DNA of 64,000 nucleotides from assembly GCF_003688595.1 (NCBI RefSeq), contig NZ_RCWT01000010.1, positions 186,001 to 250,000 on the forward strand, written 5' to 3'. Below the pieces are notes generated by a model. It was not told the DNA's origin, ran no database searches, and saw only the letters and a list, made by a program, of their open reading frames with translations. The translations under genes and the position numbers were made by a program. This stretch comes from Sphingomonas sp. PP-F2F-G114-C0414 (GTDB lineage Bacteria; Pseudomonadota; Alphaproteobacteria; Sphingomonadales; Sphingomonadaceae). Of this stretch, positions 35,363-44,868 are shown in pieces; position 1 is the first letter of the stretch, and each line of letters opens with the position of its first letter.

Positions 35363-36318
35363 AGCGCTCCGCGATCCTGGCGGTCGTCATCGGGCTGATC
35401 CTCGCGGTCACGTTGATCGCCACGAACGATTTCGCGAAAATCCTGGACGCGTTGCGGCAGGCGGGATGGGGGATCGCGCTCGTCGTGCTGCTCCACCTGC
35501 CACAGACGTTCGCATCGGCGATCGGCTGGCAGGAACTGCTCGACCGGCGCCCGCCCGTGTCGCGCTTGTATGTCCTGCGCTGGATCCGCGAGTCGGTGAA
35601 CGCGCTGCTACCGGTGGCGCAGATCGGCGGCGATCTGGTACGCGCACGGCTGCTGGCGCGACGTGGACCGCCGCTCGCACCATCACTGGCTTCGTCGATG
35701 GTCGATCTGTCGGTCGAGGGCGCAACGCAGGCGATCTTCACGATCCTGTGCGTCGCGCTGCTGATCGCCGGACCGCATGGCGGCGAGACGATGACGCTGG
35801 CGATCGGCGTCACGGTGGCGAGCATCGCGATGGCCGTGGCGTTCGTCGTTGCGCAGCGCTTCGGCCTGTTCGCGCTGATCGAGCGCGGCGTTGCCCGCTG
35901 GACCAAGGCAAGCGATCTCACCGGACTGAACGCCGCCGTGCTGGCGCTGTACCGGAACCCCGCCAGACTGTCGCGTTCGGCAGGCTGGCACCTGCTGTCG
36001 TGGCTGCTTGGCGGGATCGAGACCTGGGCCGGGCTGCACGTCCTCGGGGTGCACGCGTCGCTGCGGGAGGCGCTGGTGATCGAGGGGCTGGGGCAGGCGG
36101 TGCGCGGCGTCGGCTTCCTCATTCCCGGCGCGCTCGGTGTGCAGGAGGGGGGATATTTGCTGATCTGCGCGATGTTCGGCATCCCTCCGCAGCAGGCACT
36201 CGCGCTATCGTTGATCCGCCGTATCCGCGAGCTCGTCCTGGGCCTGCCGGGGCTGGCCGTGTGGCACCGAATGGAAGCGCGACCGCTGGTCGGTGGCGCG
36301 CAGGAAGGACTATCGTGA
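35359..36318 (+). CDS. UPF0104/flippase-like membrane protein in the phosphonate operon
   Basis: 319 residues from a GTG that overlaps the ppd stop by 4 nt. There are seven or eight hydrophobic helices, with features of the lysylphosphatidylglycerol-synthase transmembrane family (UPF0104): ALLPVAQIGGDLVRARLLARRG and GVGFLIPGALGVQEGGYLLIC. Relatives flip or transfer lipids, and HpnL of hopanoid clusters belongs to the same superfamily. Being embedded between ppd and the transaminase with coupled starts, it probably handles the phosphonate product on a lipid carrier. An HpnL role for the neighbouring hopanoid genes cannot be excluded. Confidence 0.83.
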   Translation: MKRSAILAVVIGLILAVTLIATNDFAKILDALRQAGWGIALVVLLHLPQTFASAIGWQELLDRRPPVSRLYVLRWIRESVNALLPVAQIGGDLVRARLLARRGPPLAPSLASSMVDLSVEGATQAIFTILCVALLIAGPHGGETMTLAIGVTVASIAMAVAFVVAQRFGLFALIERGVARWTKASDLTGLNAAVLALYRNPARLSRSAGWHLLSWLLGGIETWAGLHVLGVHASLREALVIEGLGQAVRGVGFLIPGALGVQEGGYLLICAMFGIPPQQALALSLIRRIRELVLGLPGLAVWHRMEARPLVGGAQEGLS

Positions 36319-37403
36319 CGCCTCTATTGTTGACGCCCGGTCCGCTGACTACCGATCCCGCCGTGCGCCGGGCCATGCTCGACGACTGGGGCTCGCGCGA
36401 TCCGGCGTTCATCGCGCTCACGGCGGAACTGCGGCGGCGGTTGCTCGACGTCGCGAATGGCGGCGAAACGCATGTTGCGGTGCCGATCCAGGGCAGTGGT
36501 ACTTATGCGCTGGAGGCGGCGGCCGGCACGTTGCTCGGCGCCGACGACCGCCTGCTGGTGCTGATCAACGGCGCGTATGGCGAGCGTATGGCGGCGATCG
36601 CGACACGATTGGGGCGTGCCGTCGAGACGCTGCGCTGGGACGAGAACGAACCGGTCGACGCGACGGTCGTCGCGGCGCGGCTGGCGGCGGACCCGGCGAT
36701 CACGCACGTCGCGCTCGTCCATGTCGAGACGACGACCGGGCTGCTCAATCCGCTTGAAGAGGTCGCTCGGGTGGTGGCCGACGCCGGCCGCCTGCTGATC
36801 GTCGATGCCATGGCGAGCTTCGGTGCGTTGCCGATCGACCTGTCCACGCTGCCGGTTGCCGCGATCCTCGCTTCCAGCAACAAGTGCCTCGAAGGGACGC
36901 CAGGCCTCGGCTTCGCGCTAATCGACCGCGCGGTGTTGGAGGGGTGCGCTGGGCAGAGTGCGTCGATGAGCCTCGATCTTCACGCACAGTGGCGCGGGTT
37001 CGAGGCGAATGGCCAGTGGCGCTTCACCCCGCCGGTGCAGGTCGTCGCGGCCCTCGTCGAAGCGCTCCGGCGGCTGGAGGCGGAGGGTGGCAGCACCGCC
37101 CGGCTTGCGCGCTATACAGCCAACCTCGCAACGCTGTTGCGCGGCACCGATGCCTTGGGCCTCGATCTTTATCTCGATCGACCGTTCCAGGCACCGATCA
37201 TCGCCACGTTCCGATCGCCCGATCGCTTCGATTTCACGACCTTTTACGACGCGCTCGCCGCAGCCGGGTTCGTGATTTACCCGGGCAAGCTGACCAAAGC
37301 GGAGTCGTTCCGGATCGGCTGCATCGGCGCGATCGGTCCGGCGGATTTCGATCGGTTGGTGACCGCGATGCGCTCCGCGCTAGCCGCGGCGACGCAGGGC
37401 TAG
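36315..37403 (+). CDS. phnW: 2-aminoethylphosphonate-pyruvate-type aminotransferase
   Basis: 362 residues from a GTG overlapping the preceding stop (GTGA). Class V aminotransferase with the PhnW start LLLTPGPLTTDPAVRRAMLDDWGSRD, pyridoxal-phosphate site around SSNKCLEGTPGLGFAL (Lys), and C-terminal GFVIYPGKLTKAESFRIGCIGAIG, all close to PhnW. In this operon it runs in the biosynthetic direction, aminating phosphonoacetaldehyde to 2-aminoethylphosphonate. Its 3' end overlaps the convergent phosphatidyltransferase gene by 24 bp. Confidence 0.94.
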   Translation: MTPLLLTPGPLTTDPAVRRAMLDDWGSRDPAFIALTAELRRRLLDVANGGETHVAVPIQGSGTYALEAAAGTLLGADDRLLVLINGAYGERMAAIATRLGRAVETLRWDENEPVDATVVAARLAADPAITHVALVHVETTTGLLNPLEEVARVVADAGRLLIVDAMASFGALPIDLSTLPVAAILASSNKCLEGTPGLGFALIDRAVLEGCAGQSASMSLDLHAQWRGFEANGQWRFTPPVQVVAALVEALRRLEAEGGSTARLARYTANLATLLRGTDALGLDLYLDRPFQAPIIATFRSPDRFDFTTFYDALAAAGFVIYPGKLTKAESFRIGCIGAIGPADFDRLVTAMRSALAAATQG

Positions 37404-37967
37404 CAGCGCGAGGATGATCGCCGCGCTGGGCGTGATGACCGCCGCGGCGATCGTCATCGGCCAAGCTAGGCCGAGCCAGATCAGCACCGGCACCAGGATC
37501 ATCGCGTCGTCTGGATCGACGGTGAAGCCCGCCGAGAGCTCATAGCCGCGGACGTCGGCGAAGTTCAGGACATTGAGTTCGGCGAACAGCGTGCCGATGC
37601 CGACGCCTGCGAGAATACCGAGCCAGAGCGCGGCCATGCCGTGCGTGGCGGCCAACCCTATCCCTAGCCCGACGAACGTGGCGACGCTGGCGATGCAGTC
37701 GCTGGCGAGATCGTAGCGATAGCCCCACACGCTCATCTGTCCGGTCTGCCGCGCGAGTTCGCCATCGGCGCGATCGAGCAGCATCGACACGACGAACACG
37801 ACCCCGCCGATCGCCATCCAGCCATAGGTCCCGCCCGCAAGACACGCGGCGGCGGCGATGCCCGACACCAGCCGCACCGTCGTGATCTGGTTGGGCGTGA
37901 TCGCGGTCCGCGCGGCGATCCGGACTGCAGGCCGAACGATGCGGTGGATGATCGTATTGTGGCTCAC
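37380..37967 (-). CDS. CDP-alcohol phosphatidyltransferase-family membrane enzyme
   Basis: 195 residues with about five hydrophobic helices and the complete family motif D-x2-DG-x2-AR-x8-G-x3-D-x3-D at D65-D90 ([11 protein letters not shown]...YRYDLASD). These integral membrane enzymes displace CMP from a CDP- or CMP-linked group onto an alcohol. Beside genes for CMP-aminoethylphosphonate it is the obvious candidate to transfer the phosphonate to diacylglycerol, ceramide or another lipid alcohol. It is transcribed toward the transaminase and shares its upstream region with dxs. Acceptor unknown. Confidence 0.88.
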   Translation of the reverse strand: MSHNTIIHRIVRPAVRIAARTAITPNQITTVRLVSGIAAAACLAGGTYGWMAIGGVVFVVSMLLDRADGELARQTGQMSVWGYRYDLASDCIASVATFVGLGIGLAATHGMAALWLGILAGVGIGTLFAELNVLNFADVRGYELSAGFTVDPDDAMILVPVLIWLGLAWPMTIAAAVITPSAAIILALLALRRRG

Positions 37968-38082
37968 GCGGCAGCTCCGGATCGGCGAGATAGGCGGATG
38001 TCACGGCGCGGCGGTCGCATGCAAGGCCGACATCGCGGAAACATCGCTTTGTATTCGCGAAACCGGTGGATTAGAACCGACC

Positions 38083-39999
38083 ATGGCTTCTTCCGCGACC
38101 CCGCTGCTCGATACCGTTTCGACACCCACCGACCTCCGCAAGTTCCATCCGGACCAGCTCCGCCAGCTCGCCGACGAACTGCGTACGGAGACGATTTCCG
38201 CGGTCGGCACCACCGGCGGGCATCTCGGGTCAGGGCTCGGTGTGGTCGAGCTGACCACCGCGATCCACTATGTCTTCGACACCCCGCGCGACCGATTGGT
38301 GTGGGATGTTGGTCACCAATGCTACCCGCACAAGATCCTGACCGGACGCCGTGACCGGATCCGCACGCTGCGCCAGGGCGGTGGCCTCAGTGGCTTCACC
38401 AAGCGCAGCGAGAGCGAATACGATCCGTTCGGCGCGGCGCATTCGTCTACGTCGATCTCGGCGGCGCTGGGCTTTGCTATCGCCAACAAGATTGCGGGGA
38501 CGCCGGGCAAGGGCATCGCCGTGATCGGCGACGGCGCGATGTCGGCGGGCATGGCGTACGAGGCGATGAACAACGCCGCGCAGGCGGGTAACCGCTTGGT
38601 CGTGATCCTCAATGACAACGACATGTCGATCGCGCCACCGGTCGGCGGTCTCTCGGCCTATCTCAGCCGTATCGTGTCCAGTCGCGAGTTCCTGGGGTTC
38701 CGCGATCTGGCACGCAAACTCGCCAAGCGGTTGCCAAAGCCGATCGCGGACGGGATCCGCAAGACCGATGAACTCGCCCGCGGCATGACGATGGGCGGCA
38801 CGTTGTTCGAGGAACTCGGCTTCTATTATGTCGGCCCGATCGACGGCCATAATCTCGAACACCTGATCCCCGTGCTCGAGAATGTCCGCGATGCGGAGGA
38901 GGGCCCGATCCTCGTCCACGTCGTCACCAAGAAGGGCAAGGGTTACGCACCCGCCGAGGCTGCCGCGGACAAATACCACGGCGTCCAGAAGTTCGACGTG
39001 ATCTCCGGCGTCCAGACCAAGGCGCCACCGGGCCCGCCGCAATACCAGAACGTATTCGGCGCGCAGCTCGTCGCCGAGGCCGCGAAGGACCCGCGGATCT
39101 GCGCGATCACCGCGGCGATGCCGTCTGGCACCGGGCTCGACGCGTTCGCCAAGGCGTATCCCGACCGGTTCTTCGACGTCGGCATCGCCGAGCAGCACGG
39201 CGTCACTTTCGCCGCCGGTCTCGCCGCGCAGGGGATGCGCCCGTTCTGCGCGATCTACTCGACGTTCCTCCAGCGCGCATACGATCAGGTTGTCCACGAT
39301 GTGGCGATCCAGAACCTGCCGGTGCGTTTCGCGATCGACCGCGCGGGTCTCGTCGGTGCGGATGGCGCGACTCACGCAGGCTCGTTCGACGTCACCTACC
39401 TCGCGACGCTGCCGAACTTCGTCGTGATGGCGGCGGCGGACGAAGCCGAACTCGTCCACATGACCCACACCGCGGCGCAGTACGACACCGGCCCGATCGC
39501 TGTGCGCTATCCGCGCGGCAACGGCACCGGCGTCGCGCTGCCGGAGACTCCCGAGCTGCTGGAGATCGGCAAGGGCCGCGTCGTGCGGGAGGGCAAGAAG
39601 ATCGCGATCCTGTCGCTCGGCACGCGTCTCGAGGAAGCGCTCAAGGCCGCCGAGGTTCTCGAAGCCAAGGGGTTAAGCACGACGGTAGCGGATCTGCGCT
39701 TCGCCAAGCCGCTCGACGTCGATCTGATCCGCAAGCTACTCACCACGCACGAAGTCGCGGTGACGATCGAGGAGAATTCGGTCGGTGGTTTCGGCGCGCA
39801 CGTCCTGACGATGGCGTCTGACGAGGGGTTGCTGGACGGCGGTGTGACCGTGCGCACGCTGCGTCTGCCCGATGTCTTCCAGGACCAGGACAAGCCGGAA
39901 CGCCAATATGCACAGGCCGGGCTCGACGCGACAGCGTTGGTCGACACCGTGCTGAAAGCCCTCAGGCATGATATCGCTGCTGCGGGCGTGTCCGCGTGA
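38083..39999 (+). CDS. dxs: 1-deoxy-D-xylulose-5-phosphate synthase
   Basis: 638 residues from [15 protein letters not shown]. All DXS landmarks are present: [57 protein letters not shown] (thiamine diphosphate motif), [19 protein letters not shown], and [19 protein letters not shown]. It condenses pyruvate and glyceraldehyde-3-phosphate in the first MEP-pathway step, feeding isoprenoids to the hopanoid genes that follow. Its stop overlaps the GTG of the DUF2141 gene, and the hpnN gene follows one base later, so precursor supply and hopanoid transport are co-expressed. Confidence 0.97.
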   Translation: MASSATPLLDTVSTPTDLRKFHPDQLRQLADELRTETISAVGTTGGHLGSGLGVVELTTAIHYVFDTPRDRLVWDVGHQCYPHKILTGRRDRIRTLRQGGGLSGFTKRSESEYDPFGAAHSSTSISAALGFAIANKIAGTPGKGIAVIGDGAMSAGMAYEAMNNAAQAGNRLVVILNDNDMSIAPPVGGLSAYLSRIVSSREFLGFRDLARKLAKRLPKPIADGIRKTDELARGMTMGGTLFEELGFYYVGPIDGHNLEHLIPVLENVRDAEEGPILVHVVTKKGKGYAPAEAAADKYHGVQKFDVISGVQTKAPPGPPQYQNVFGAQLVAEAAKDPRICAITAAMPSGTGLDAFAKAYPDRFFDVGIAEQHGVTFAAGLAAQGMRPFCAIYSTFLQRAYDQVVHDVAIQNLPVRFAIDRAGLVGADGATHAGSFDVTYLATLPNFVVMAAADEAELVHMTHTAAQYDTGPIAVRYPRGNGTGVALPETPELLEIGKGRVVREGKKIAILSLGTRLEEALKAAEVLEAKGLSTTVADLRFAKPLDVDLIRKLLTTHEVAVTIEENSVGGFGAHVLTMASDEGLLDGGVTVRTLRLPDVFQDQDKPERQYAQAGLDATALVDTVLKALRHDIAAAGVSA

Positions 40000-40421
40000 A
40001 GCGTGTCGCTGCGTTTGCATTGCTTATCCTGCTGGTAGGCGCTGCTCCGCCACCGGAGGGAGTCCTGACGGTGCACGTCAGCAATGTCCGCAACGCCAAG
40101 GGGCGCGTGCATGTCGACGTCTGCCCGCAGGCGAAGTTCCTCAAGGAGGATTGCCCGTGGTCGGGGGTGGCACCGGCGCAGGCGGGTATGACGATCGTGA
40201 CGGTCCGCGGCCTCCCTGCCGGCACTTACGCGGTGCAGGCGTTCCACGACGCGAACGCCAACGGCAAGGTCGACCGGGCGCTGTTCGGCATCCCCAAGGA
40301 AGGCGTCGGCTTCTCGAACGATGCGCCGATCCGGATGGCGCCGCCGAAATGGGCCGCTGCCGTCTTCGCGTTCGATGGCCGCGCGCAGACGATCGCGCTG
40401 AAGCTGCGGTACTTCCTCTGA
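39996..40421 (+). CDS. DUF2141 exported protein
   Basis: 141 residues from a GTG in the dxs stop. It has a signal peptide (cleavage about residue 17, LVGAAPPP) and a DUF2141 beta-sandwich: [56 protein letters not shown]. The DANANGKVD segment looks like an EF-hand-like loop typical of the family. Function unknown; in this operon between dxs and hpnN it may act in outer-membrane lipid handling. Two cysteines (in VDVC and EDCPW) could pair. Confidence 0.85.
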   Translation: MKRVAAFALLILLVGAAPPPEGVLTVHVSNVRNAKGRVHVDVCPQAKFLKEDCPWSGVAPAQAGMTIVTVRGLPAGTYAVQAFHDANANGKVDRALFGIPKEGVGFSNDAPIRMAPPKWAAAVFAFDGRAQTIALKLRYFL

Positions 40422-40422
40422 C

Positions 40423-43017
40423 GTGACGATATCCTCGACCCTGCGGATGCTGGTCCCGCGCCTCGTGTCGATCAGTATCCGCCGGCCCTGGCTGACGACC
40501 GCGCTCGGCCTGCTCATCGCGTTGCTCGCGCTGCTGTTCACCGCCACGCACTTCACGATGACGACGGATACCGGCGCGCTGATCTCGCCCGATGTCGACT
40601 GGCGGCGTCAGGAGCGCGCGATGAAGGACGCGTTCCCGCAGTTGCGCGACGCGATGCTGATCGTCGTCGATGGCCGGACGCCCGAACTCGCCGAGGATGG
40701 CGCGGCCCGGCTGTCGGCGAAGCTGGCGGCGGACCCGCGACATTTCCAGTTGGTGCGCCGACCCGATGGCGGCGACTTCTTTGCGCGCGAAGGCCTTTTG
40801 TTCGGCTCCCCCAACGATGTCCGCAAGGCGACCGCGGCGCTGATCGCGGCGCAACCGATGCTTGGGCCGCTTGCTGCAGATCCGTCGCTGCACGGTGTCG
40901 CAGGCGCGTTGTCGACGATGCTCGACGGGGTGGCGGCCGGCTCGGCGACGCTGGCGCAGATCGATCCGCCGATGCGCGCGCTCGCGCAGGCGACCGATCG
41001 CGTCCTCGCGGGCAAGCCGGCGTTCTTCTCCTGGCAGACGCTGTTCGCGGACGGCAGTTCAGCGCTCGCCGCACCGACCCGTCGGCTGATCCTGGTCAGG
41101 CCGGTGCTCGACTACGGCTCTCTGACCCCCGGCAAGGAGGCCGCCCGTGCCGTCGCCGCAGCCTCCGGCGCATTGCGGCTCGATGCAGCGCACGGTGTCG
41201 ACGTCCGCCTGACCGGCGAGGTACCGCTGGCGGACGAGGAGTTCGCGACGCTGGAGGAGAATATCGGCGTCGTCGGGCTGGTGATGCTGGCGGCGATGCT
41301 GGTGACGCTCTGGCTCGCGACCCGTTCGGTTCGGCTGGTCGCCGCGATCGTCGCGACGATCGTCGTCGGTCTGGTCGTCACCACCGCGGTCGGGATGGCG
41401 GTGGTCGGTCGCCTGAACCTGATCTCGGTCGCGTTCATCCCGCTGTTCGTCGGTCTCGGCGTCGACTTCGGGATACAGCTTTGCGTGCGGTTCAACGCCG
41501 AGCGGGTCGACGGTGCCAGCCCTGCGGACGCTCTGCGCGGCGCGGCGACCGCGCTCGGCGCGCCATTGCTGCTCGCGGCCGGCGCGGTCTTCCTCGGTTT
41601 CGGTGCGTTCCTGCCGACTGCGTATATCGGGGTCGCCGAGCTGGGCGTGATCGCCGGGCTTGGCATGGTGATCGCGCTGGCGTTCAGCGTGACGTTGCTC
41701 CCCGCGCTGGTGCTGCTCCTGCGGCCGGGAGCGCCGACCCGCGAGGTCGGGTTCGCCTGGGCTGCACCGATCGACCGCGCGCTCGAAACGCGGCGGCGGA
41801 CGGTATTATGGGCGTTCGGCGTGGCGATGCTGGCCAGCATCGCGCTGGTGCCATTCGTCACCTTCGACTTCAATCCGCTCCATCTGCGCGATCCGAACGG
41901 TCCGGCGATGCGCACGCTCGCCGATCTGACGCGAGATCCGACGCGGACGCCCAACACGATCGATATCCTCGCCCCGGATCATTCCCGCGTGGTCGCACTG
42001 ACCCGGCAGCTGAGCCGCCTTCCCGAAGTGAAGCAGGTCATCTCGATCGACAGCTTCGTACCCGCCGACCAGCCGGTGAAGCTGGCGGCGATCGGCGATG
42101 CCAACGTCCTGCTCGACCTCACGCTCAACCCGTTCGATGTCGCCCCCCGCACCGATGATGCCACGCGCGCCGCCGCGCTACGGGCCGTGACCGCCAAGCT
42201 GCGCCAGGCTGGCGATCGTTCGGGGCTGGCCGATGCGTTCGATCGGCTCGCCGCCGCGCAGCCCACGGCACGCAACCGGGTGGACGACATGCTGTCGCAA
42301 CCGCTCGCGGTCATGCTCGATCAGGCGCGTGCGGCGTTGCAGGCACAGGGCGTGACGCGCGCGACGCTCCCACCGGCGCTGGTCCGCGACTGGCAGGCCC
42401 CGACCGGCCAGTACCGGGTCTCGGTGTTCCCGTCCGGCAATGCCAACGACAACCGCGTGATGGAGCGGTTTCGCACGGCGGTGACCGCGATCGCTCCCAA
42501 CGCATCGGGGCTGCCGGTCGCGACCCAGGCGGCCGCGTTCACGATCGCCGGCGCGTTCGTGCAAGCCGGCGTGATCGCCCTCGTGCTGGTCAGCCTGCTG
42601 CTGTTCGCGGTGCTGCGCGATGCGAAGGAGGTGGCGTTCACGCTGGCACCAGTGGTGCTGTCGATCTTCCTGACGCTCGGCACCTGCGTCGTGATCGGCC
42701 AGCCGATCAACTTCGCCAACATCATCGCCTTCCCGTTGCTGTTCGGCGTCGGTGTCGCGTTTCACATCTATTTCGTGATGGCATGGCGCGGCGGCGCGAC
42801 CGATCTGCTGCAATCGAGCCTTGCGCGCGCGATCGTGTTCAGCGCGCTCGCCACCGGCACCGCGTTCGGCAGCCTGTGGCTGTCGCACCATCCGGGCACC
42901 GCCAGCATGGGCAAGATTCTGATGATCTCGCTCGCCTGGACGCTCGTCTGCGCGTTGATCTTTGAACCCGCGTTGCTGGGCCCGCCCCGCAAGGGGGAGG
43001 ATTCCAAGACTCCGTAA
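40423..43017 (+). CDS. hpnN: Hopanoid-transporting RND-family protein HpnN
   Basis: 864 residues from a GTG one base after the DUF2141 stop. It is an MMPL/RND protein with two six-helix bundles: helix at about 22-41, a first periplasmic loop, helices about 275-435 (NLISVAFIPLFVGLGVDFGIQL), second loop, and helices about 700-850 (FANIIAFPLLFGVGVAFHIYFVMAWR). This is the size and order of HpnN, needed to move hopanoids to the outer membrane in Rhodopseudomonas and Burkholderia. It converges with mlaA/hpnM, encoded oppositely. Confidence 0.93.
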   Translation: MTISSTLRMLVPRLVSISIRRPWLTTALGLLIALLALLFTATHFTMTTDTGALISPDVDWRRQERAMKDAFPQLRDAMLIVVDGRTPELAEDGAARLSAKLAADPRHFQLVRRPDGGDFFAREGLLFGSPNDVRKATAALIAAQPMLGPLAADPSLHGVAGALSTMLDGVAAGSATLAQIDPPMRALAQATDRVLAGKPAFFSWQTLFADGSSALAAPTRRLILVRPVLDYGSLTPGKEAARAVAAASGALRLDAAHGVDVRLTGEVPLADEEFATLEENIGVVGLVMLAAMLVTLWLATRSVRLVAAIVATIVVGLVVTTAVGMAVVGRLNLISVAFIPLFVGLGVDFGIQLCVRFNAERVDGASPADALRGAATALGAPLLLAAGAVFLGFGAFLPTAYIGVAELGVIAGLGMVIALAFSVTLLPALVLLLRPGAPTREVGFAWAAPIDRALETRRRTVLWAFGVAMLASIALVPFVTFDFNPLHLRDPNGPAMRTLADLTRDPTRTPNTIDILAPDHSRVVALTRQLSRLPEVKQVISIDSFVPADQPVKLAAIGDANVLLDLTLNPFDVAPRTDDATRAAALRAVTAKLRQAGDRSGLADAFDRLAAAQPTARNRVDDMLSQPLAVMLDQARAALQAQGVTRATLPPALVRDWQAPTGQYRVSVFPSGNANDNRVMERFRTAVTAIAPNASGLPVATQAAAFTIAGAFVQAGVIALVLVSLLLFAVLRDAKEVAFTLAPVVLSIFLTLGTCVVIGQPINFANIIAFPLLFGVGVAFHIYFVMAWRGGATDLLQSSLARAIVFSALATGTAFGSLWLSHHPGTASMGKILMISLAWTLVCALIFEPALLGPPRKGEDSKTP

Positions 43018-43018
43018 T

Positions 43019-43034
43019 CCTGACGGAGGTCAGG
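43019..43034. terminator. Bidirectional hairpin between hpnN and mlaA-like gene
   Basis: CCTGACGGAGGTCAGG forms a perfect 6-bp stem with a GGAG loop in the short gap between the two convergent genes and includes the mlaA-like stop codon. No long T-run on either side, so intrinsic termination is plausible but not certain. Confidence 0.45.
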
Positions 43035-44049
43035 GTAATGGCGTTGAGGGCAGGTTCGGTGTTCGGGGATTCGCCTGAGACGCGACTGGGTCGGTCAGCG
43101 GATCAGCAAGCTCTGGAGCAGATTCAAGTTCCGATGGCGCTGGCGTCGCCGTCGGCAAAGAAATTGCCGCAGGATCGGCCAATGGGTCGGAAAGTTCGGG
43201 AGCATCCGACGCCGGTACCGTAGCGCCACTCGCCGGATCTGCCGGCGGGTCGTCCAGTTCGCCACCGGCTGCCTTCGCCCTGGTTCCCCGCAAGCGCTGG
43301 ATCTCGGCTACCCGGTTTTGCAGATACACCGATCGCAGCGTCGCATACGGATCGACCGCACCGGCGAACAACGCACGCAGATCGTCGTCCGCCTCCGCCC
43401 GCGTGTCCAGTCCGGTCAGGACAGCGCGCGGCGCCTGGTATTCGAGCCGGTCGAACGGCGATCCGACCGCCAGCGGCAGCACCAGTCCGTCCGCCTGCCC
43501 GCCGACCAGATCGCGCAATGTCGACGGCCCGACGAACGGCAGGAATATATAGGGCCCCGGCTTCACCCCGTAGAGTGCCAGCGTATTGCCGAACCCGTTG
43601 GGCCGGTGTGGCAGCTTGATCGCCGGCAGCTTAGCGACATCAACCAGCCCGCCGATCCCGAGCGTCGAATTGAACATGAAGCGGCCCAACGTCTCGGCGG
43701 CCTTGCCGGGCTTCAGCTGGAGCAGATAGTTCAGGAAGACGATCGGCTCGCCCAGGTTGCTGAAGACGTTGCGGATACCCGATCGCACCGGTTTGGGCAC
43801 GACATGCTTGTATCCCATCGCCGCGGGACGAAAGAACCGCCGATCGAAGCCCTGCTGCGTAGCGAACATGCGACGATTGAAATGTTCGAGCGAATCCCCG
43901 CGCGCATGGCGGGGACGGGCACGTGGTGCGGCCGCTGGGGGCGAAGCGGCAGGCGCTTCGCCAACCTGCGCGGGCGGAGGCACAGGTTGGGGGAGGGGCG
44001 CGGCCTGCGAGACCGCGGCCAGCAGCAGCGCCGCGATCGCTGCGCTCAC
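43030..44049 (-). CDS. mlaA: MlaA/VacJ-family outer-membrane lipid-asymmetry protein
   Basis: 339 residues. The MlaA core (about residues 50-240) shows DSLEHFNRRMFATQQGFDRRFFRPAAMGYKHVVPKPVRSGIRN, LGEPIVFLNYLLQLKP, RFMFNSTLGIGGLVDVA and PYIFLPFVGPSTLRDLVG. The N-terminus has a signal peptide but no lipobox cysteine, unlike classical VacJ lipoproteins. A C-terminal extension of about 90 residues is proline/aspartate-rich, with two similar blocks (APELSDPLADPA and APELADPLTDPV). Its ATG overlaps the hpnM stop, so it is coupled with an MlaC-like partner for lipid transport. Confidence 0.9.
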   Translation of the reverse strand: MSAAIAALLLAAVSQAAPLPQPVPPPAQVGEAPAASPPAAAPRARPRHARGDSLEHFNRRMFATQQGFDRRFFRPAAMGYKHVVPKPVRSGIRNVFSNLGEPIVFLNYLLQLKPGKAAETLGRFMFNSTLGIGGLVDVAKLPAIKLPHRPNGFGNTLALYGVKPGPYIFLPFVGPSTLRDLVGGQADGLVLPLAVGSPFDRLEYQAPRAVLTGLDTRAEADDDLRALFAGAVDPYATLRSVYLQNRVAEIQRLRGTRAKAAGGELDDPPADPASGATVPASDAPELSDPLADPAAISLPTATPAPSELESAPELADPLTDPVASQANPRTPNLPSTPLP

Positions 44050-44660
44050 CTGGCGCTCTTCGCCGCGAGCTCGTCGAGATGGGTCACCAGCGCCTTGGCG
44101 CCGCCACTCTGAAGGACGCTGGCGAAATCGGCACGGCGCGTCGCAAGCTGGCTGATCGAATTGCGGTAGAAGACGTCGATGATCTTCCAGCTGCCGCCGC
44201 TCTGGCGCAGGCGATAGGACAAGGCGGTCGGGCTACCGGACTTGCTCGACAGCGTCGTGCGGACAAGGCGGTCGCCACCGCGCGTGTCGACCTTGGGATC
44301 TATCGTGAAGGCCTGCCCGGACCAGCTGTCGAAGTTCTTGGCATATTGCGCGACCGTCATGCGGCGGAAGGCTGCGACGAGCGCGCTCTGATCCGCTGCG
44401 CTGGTCGTGGTCCAGCCTGCGCCGACCGAAAGCCGAGTCATTAACGGCAGGTCGAAGCTGCGATCGATGACCGGGCCGATCGCAGCGGCGCGGGCGGCTG
44501 CCGGCTTGCCGCTCTTCATGATGCCGAGCAGGCCGTCATCGAGCGCCTTGACCGGCGCTTGTGCCGGATCGCTCGCCTGCGCCGAAACGGGTGCCACGGC
44601 AAGCAGGGACGAGGGTAGCAGGACGGCCGAGGACAGCAGGATCTGGAGCGGGGATCGCAT
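44046..44660 (-). CDS. hpnM: HpnM/MlaC-like periplasmic lipid-binding protein
   Basis: 204 residues from MRSPLQILLSSAV (GGAG about 8 bp upstream), with a signal peptide ending VSAQA. The rest is the toluene-tolerance (Ttg2D/MlaC/HpnM) fold: ARAAAIGPVIDRSFDLPLMTRLSVGAGW, LVAAFRRMTVAQYAKNFDSWSGQ, LSYRLRQSGGSWKIIDVFYRNSISQLATRRADFAS. It should shuttle a lipid, probably hopanoid or phospholipid, across the periplasm together with the overlapping mlaA-like gene. The divergent neighbour is ispH. Confidence 0.92.
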   Translation of the reverse strand: MRSPLQILLSSAVLLPSSLLAVAPVSAQASDPAQAPVKALDDGLLGIMKSGKPAAARAAAIGPVIDRSFDLPLMTRLSVGAGWTTTSAADQSALVAAFRRMTVAQYAKNFDSWSGQAFTIDPKVDTRGGDRLVRTTLSSKSGSPTALSYRLRQSGGSWKIIDVFYRNSISQLATRRADFASVLQSGGAKALVTHLDELAAKSAR

Positions 44661-44868
44661 GCGGGTTTCTCCGAAAAACTGATTGCATGATCGCATACCC
44701 ACAGGCGCGTGCCAGGTCCAGAAAGCGAATAGGCGGCGGAATCCGGAGGCTCTTGGGGCCGAGCCGAAGTTTTGACCTTTCGCCACGGGGGCGCAATGGT
44801 TACCTATGACGCAACATCCAGAGGTGGTTCGAAATCGGACGCCATGCCTCGGTGATGACGGAAAGGAC

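Noticed and set aside
30955..37967. Phosphonate breakdown operon
   Set aside because: PEP mutase with the EDKxxxxxNS motif, Ppd and a nucleotidyltransferase mark synthesis; no C-P lyase, PhnX or PhnZ gene is present.
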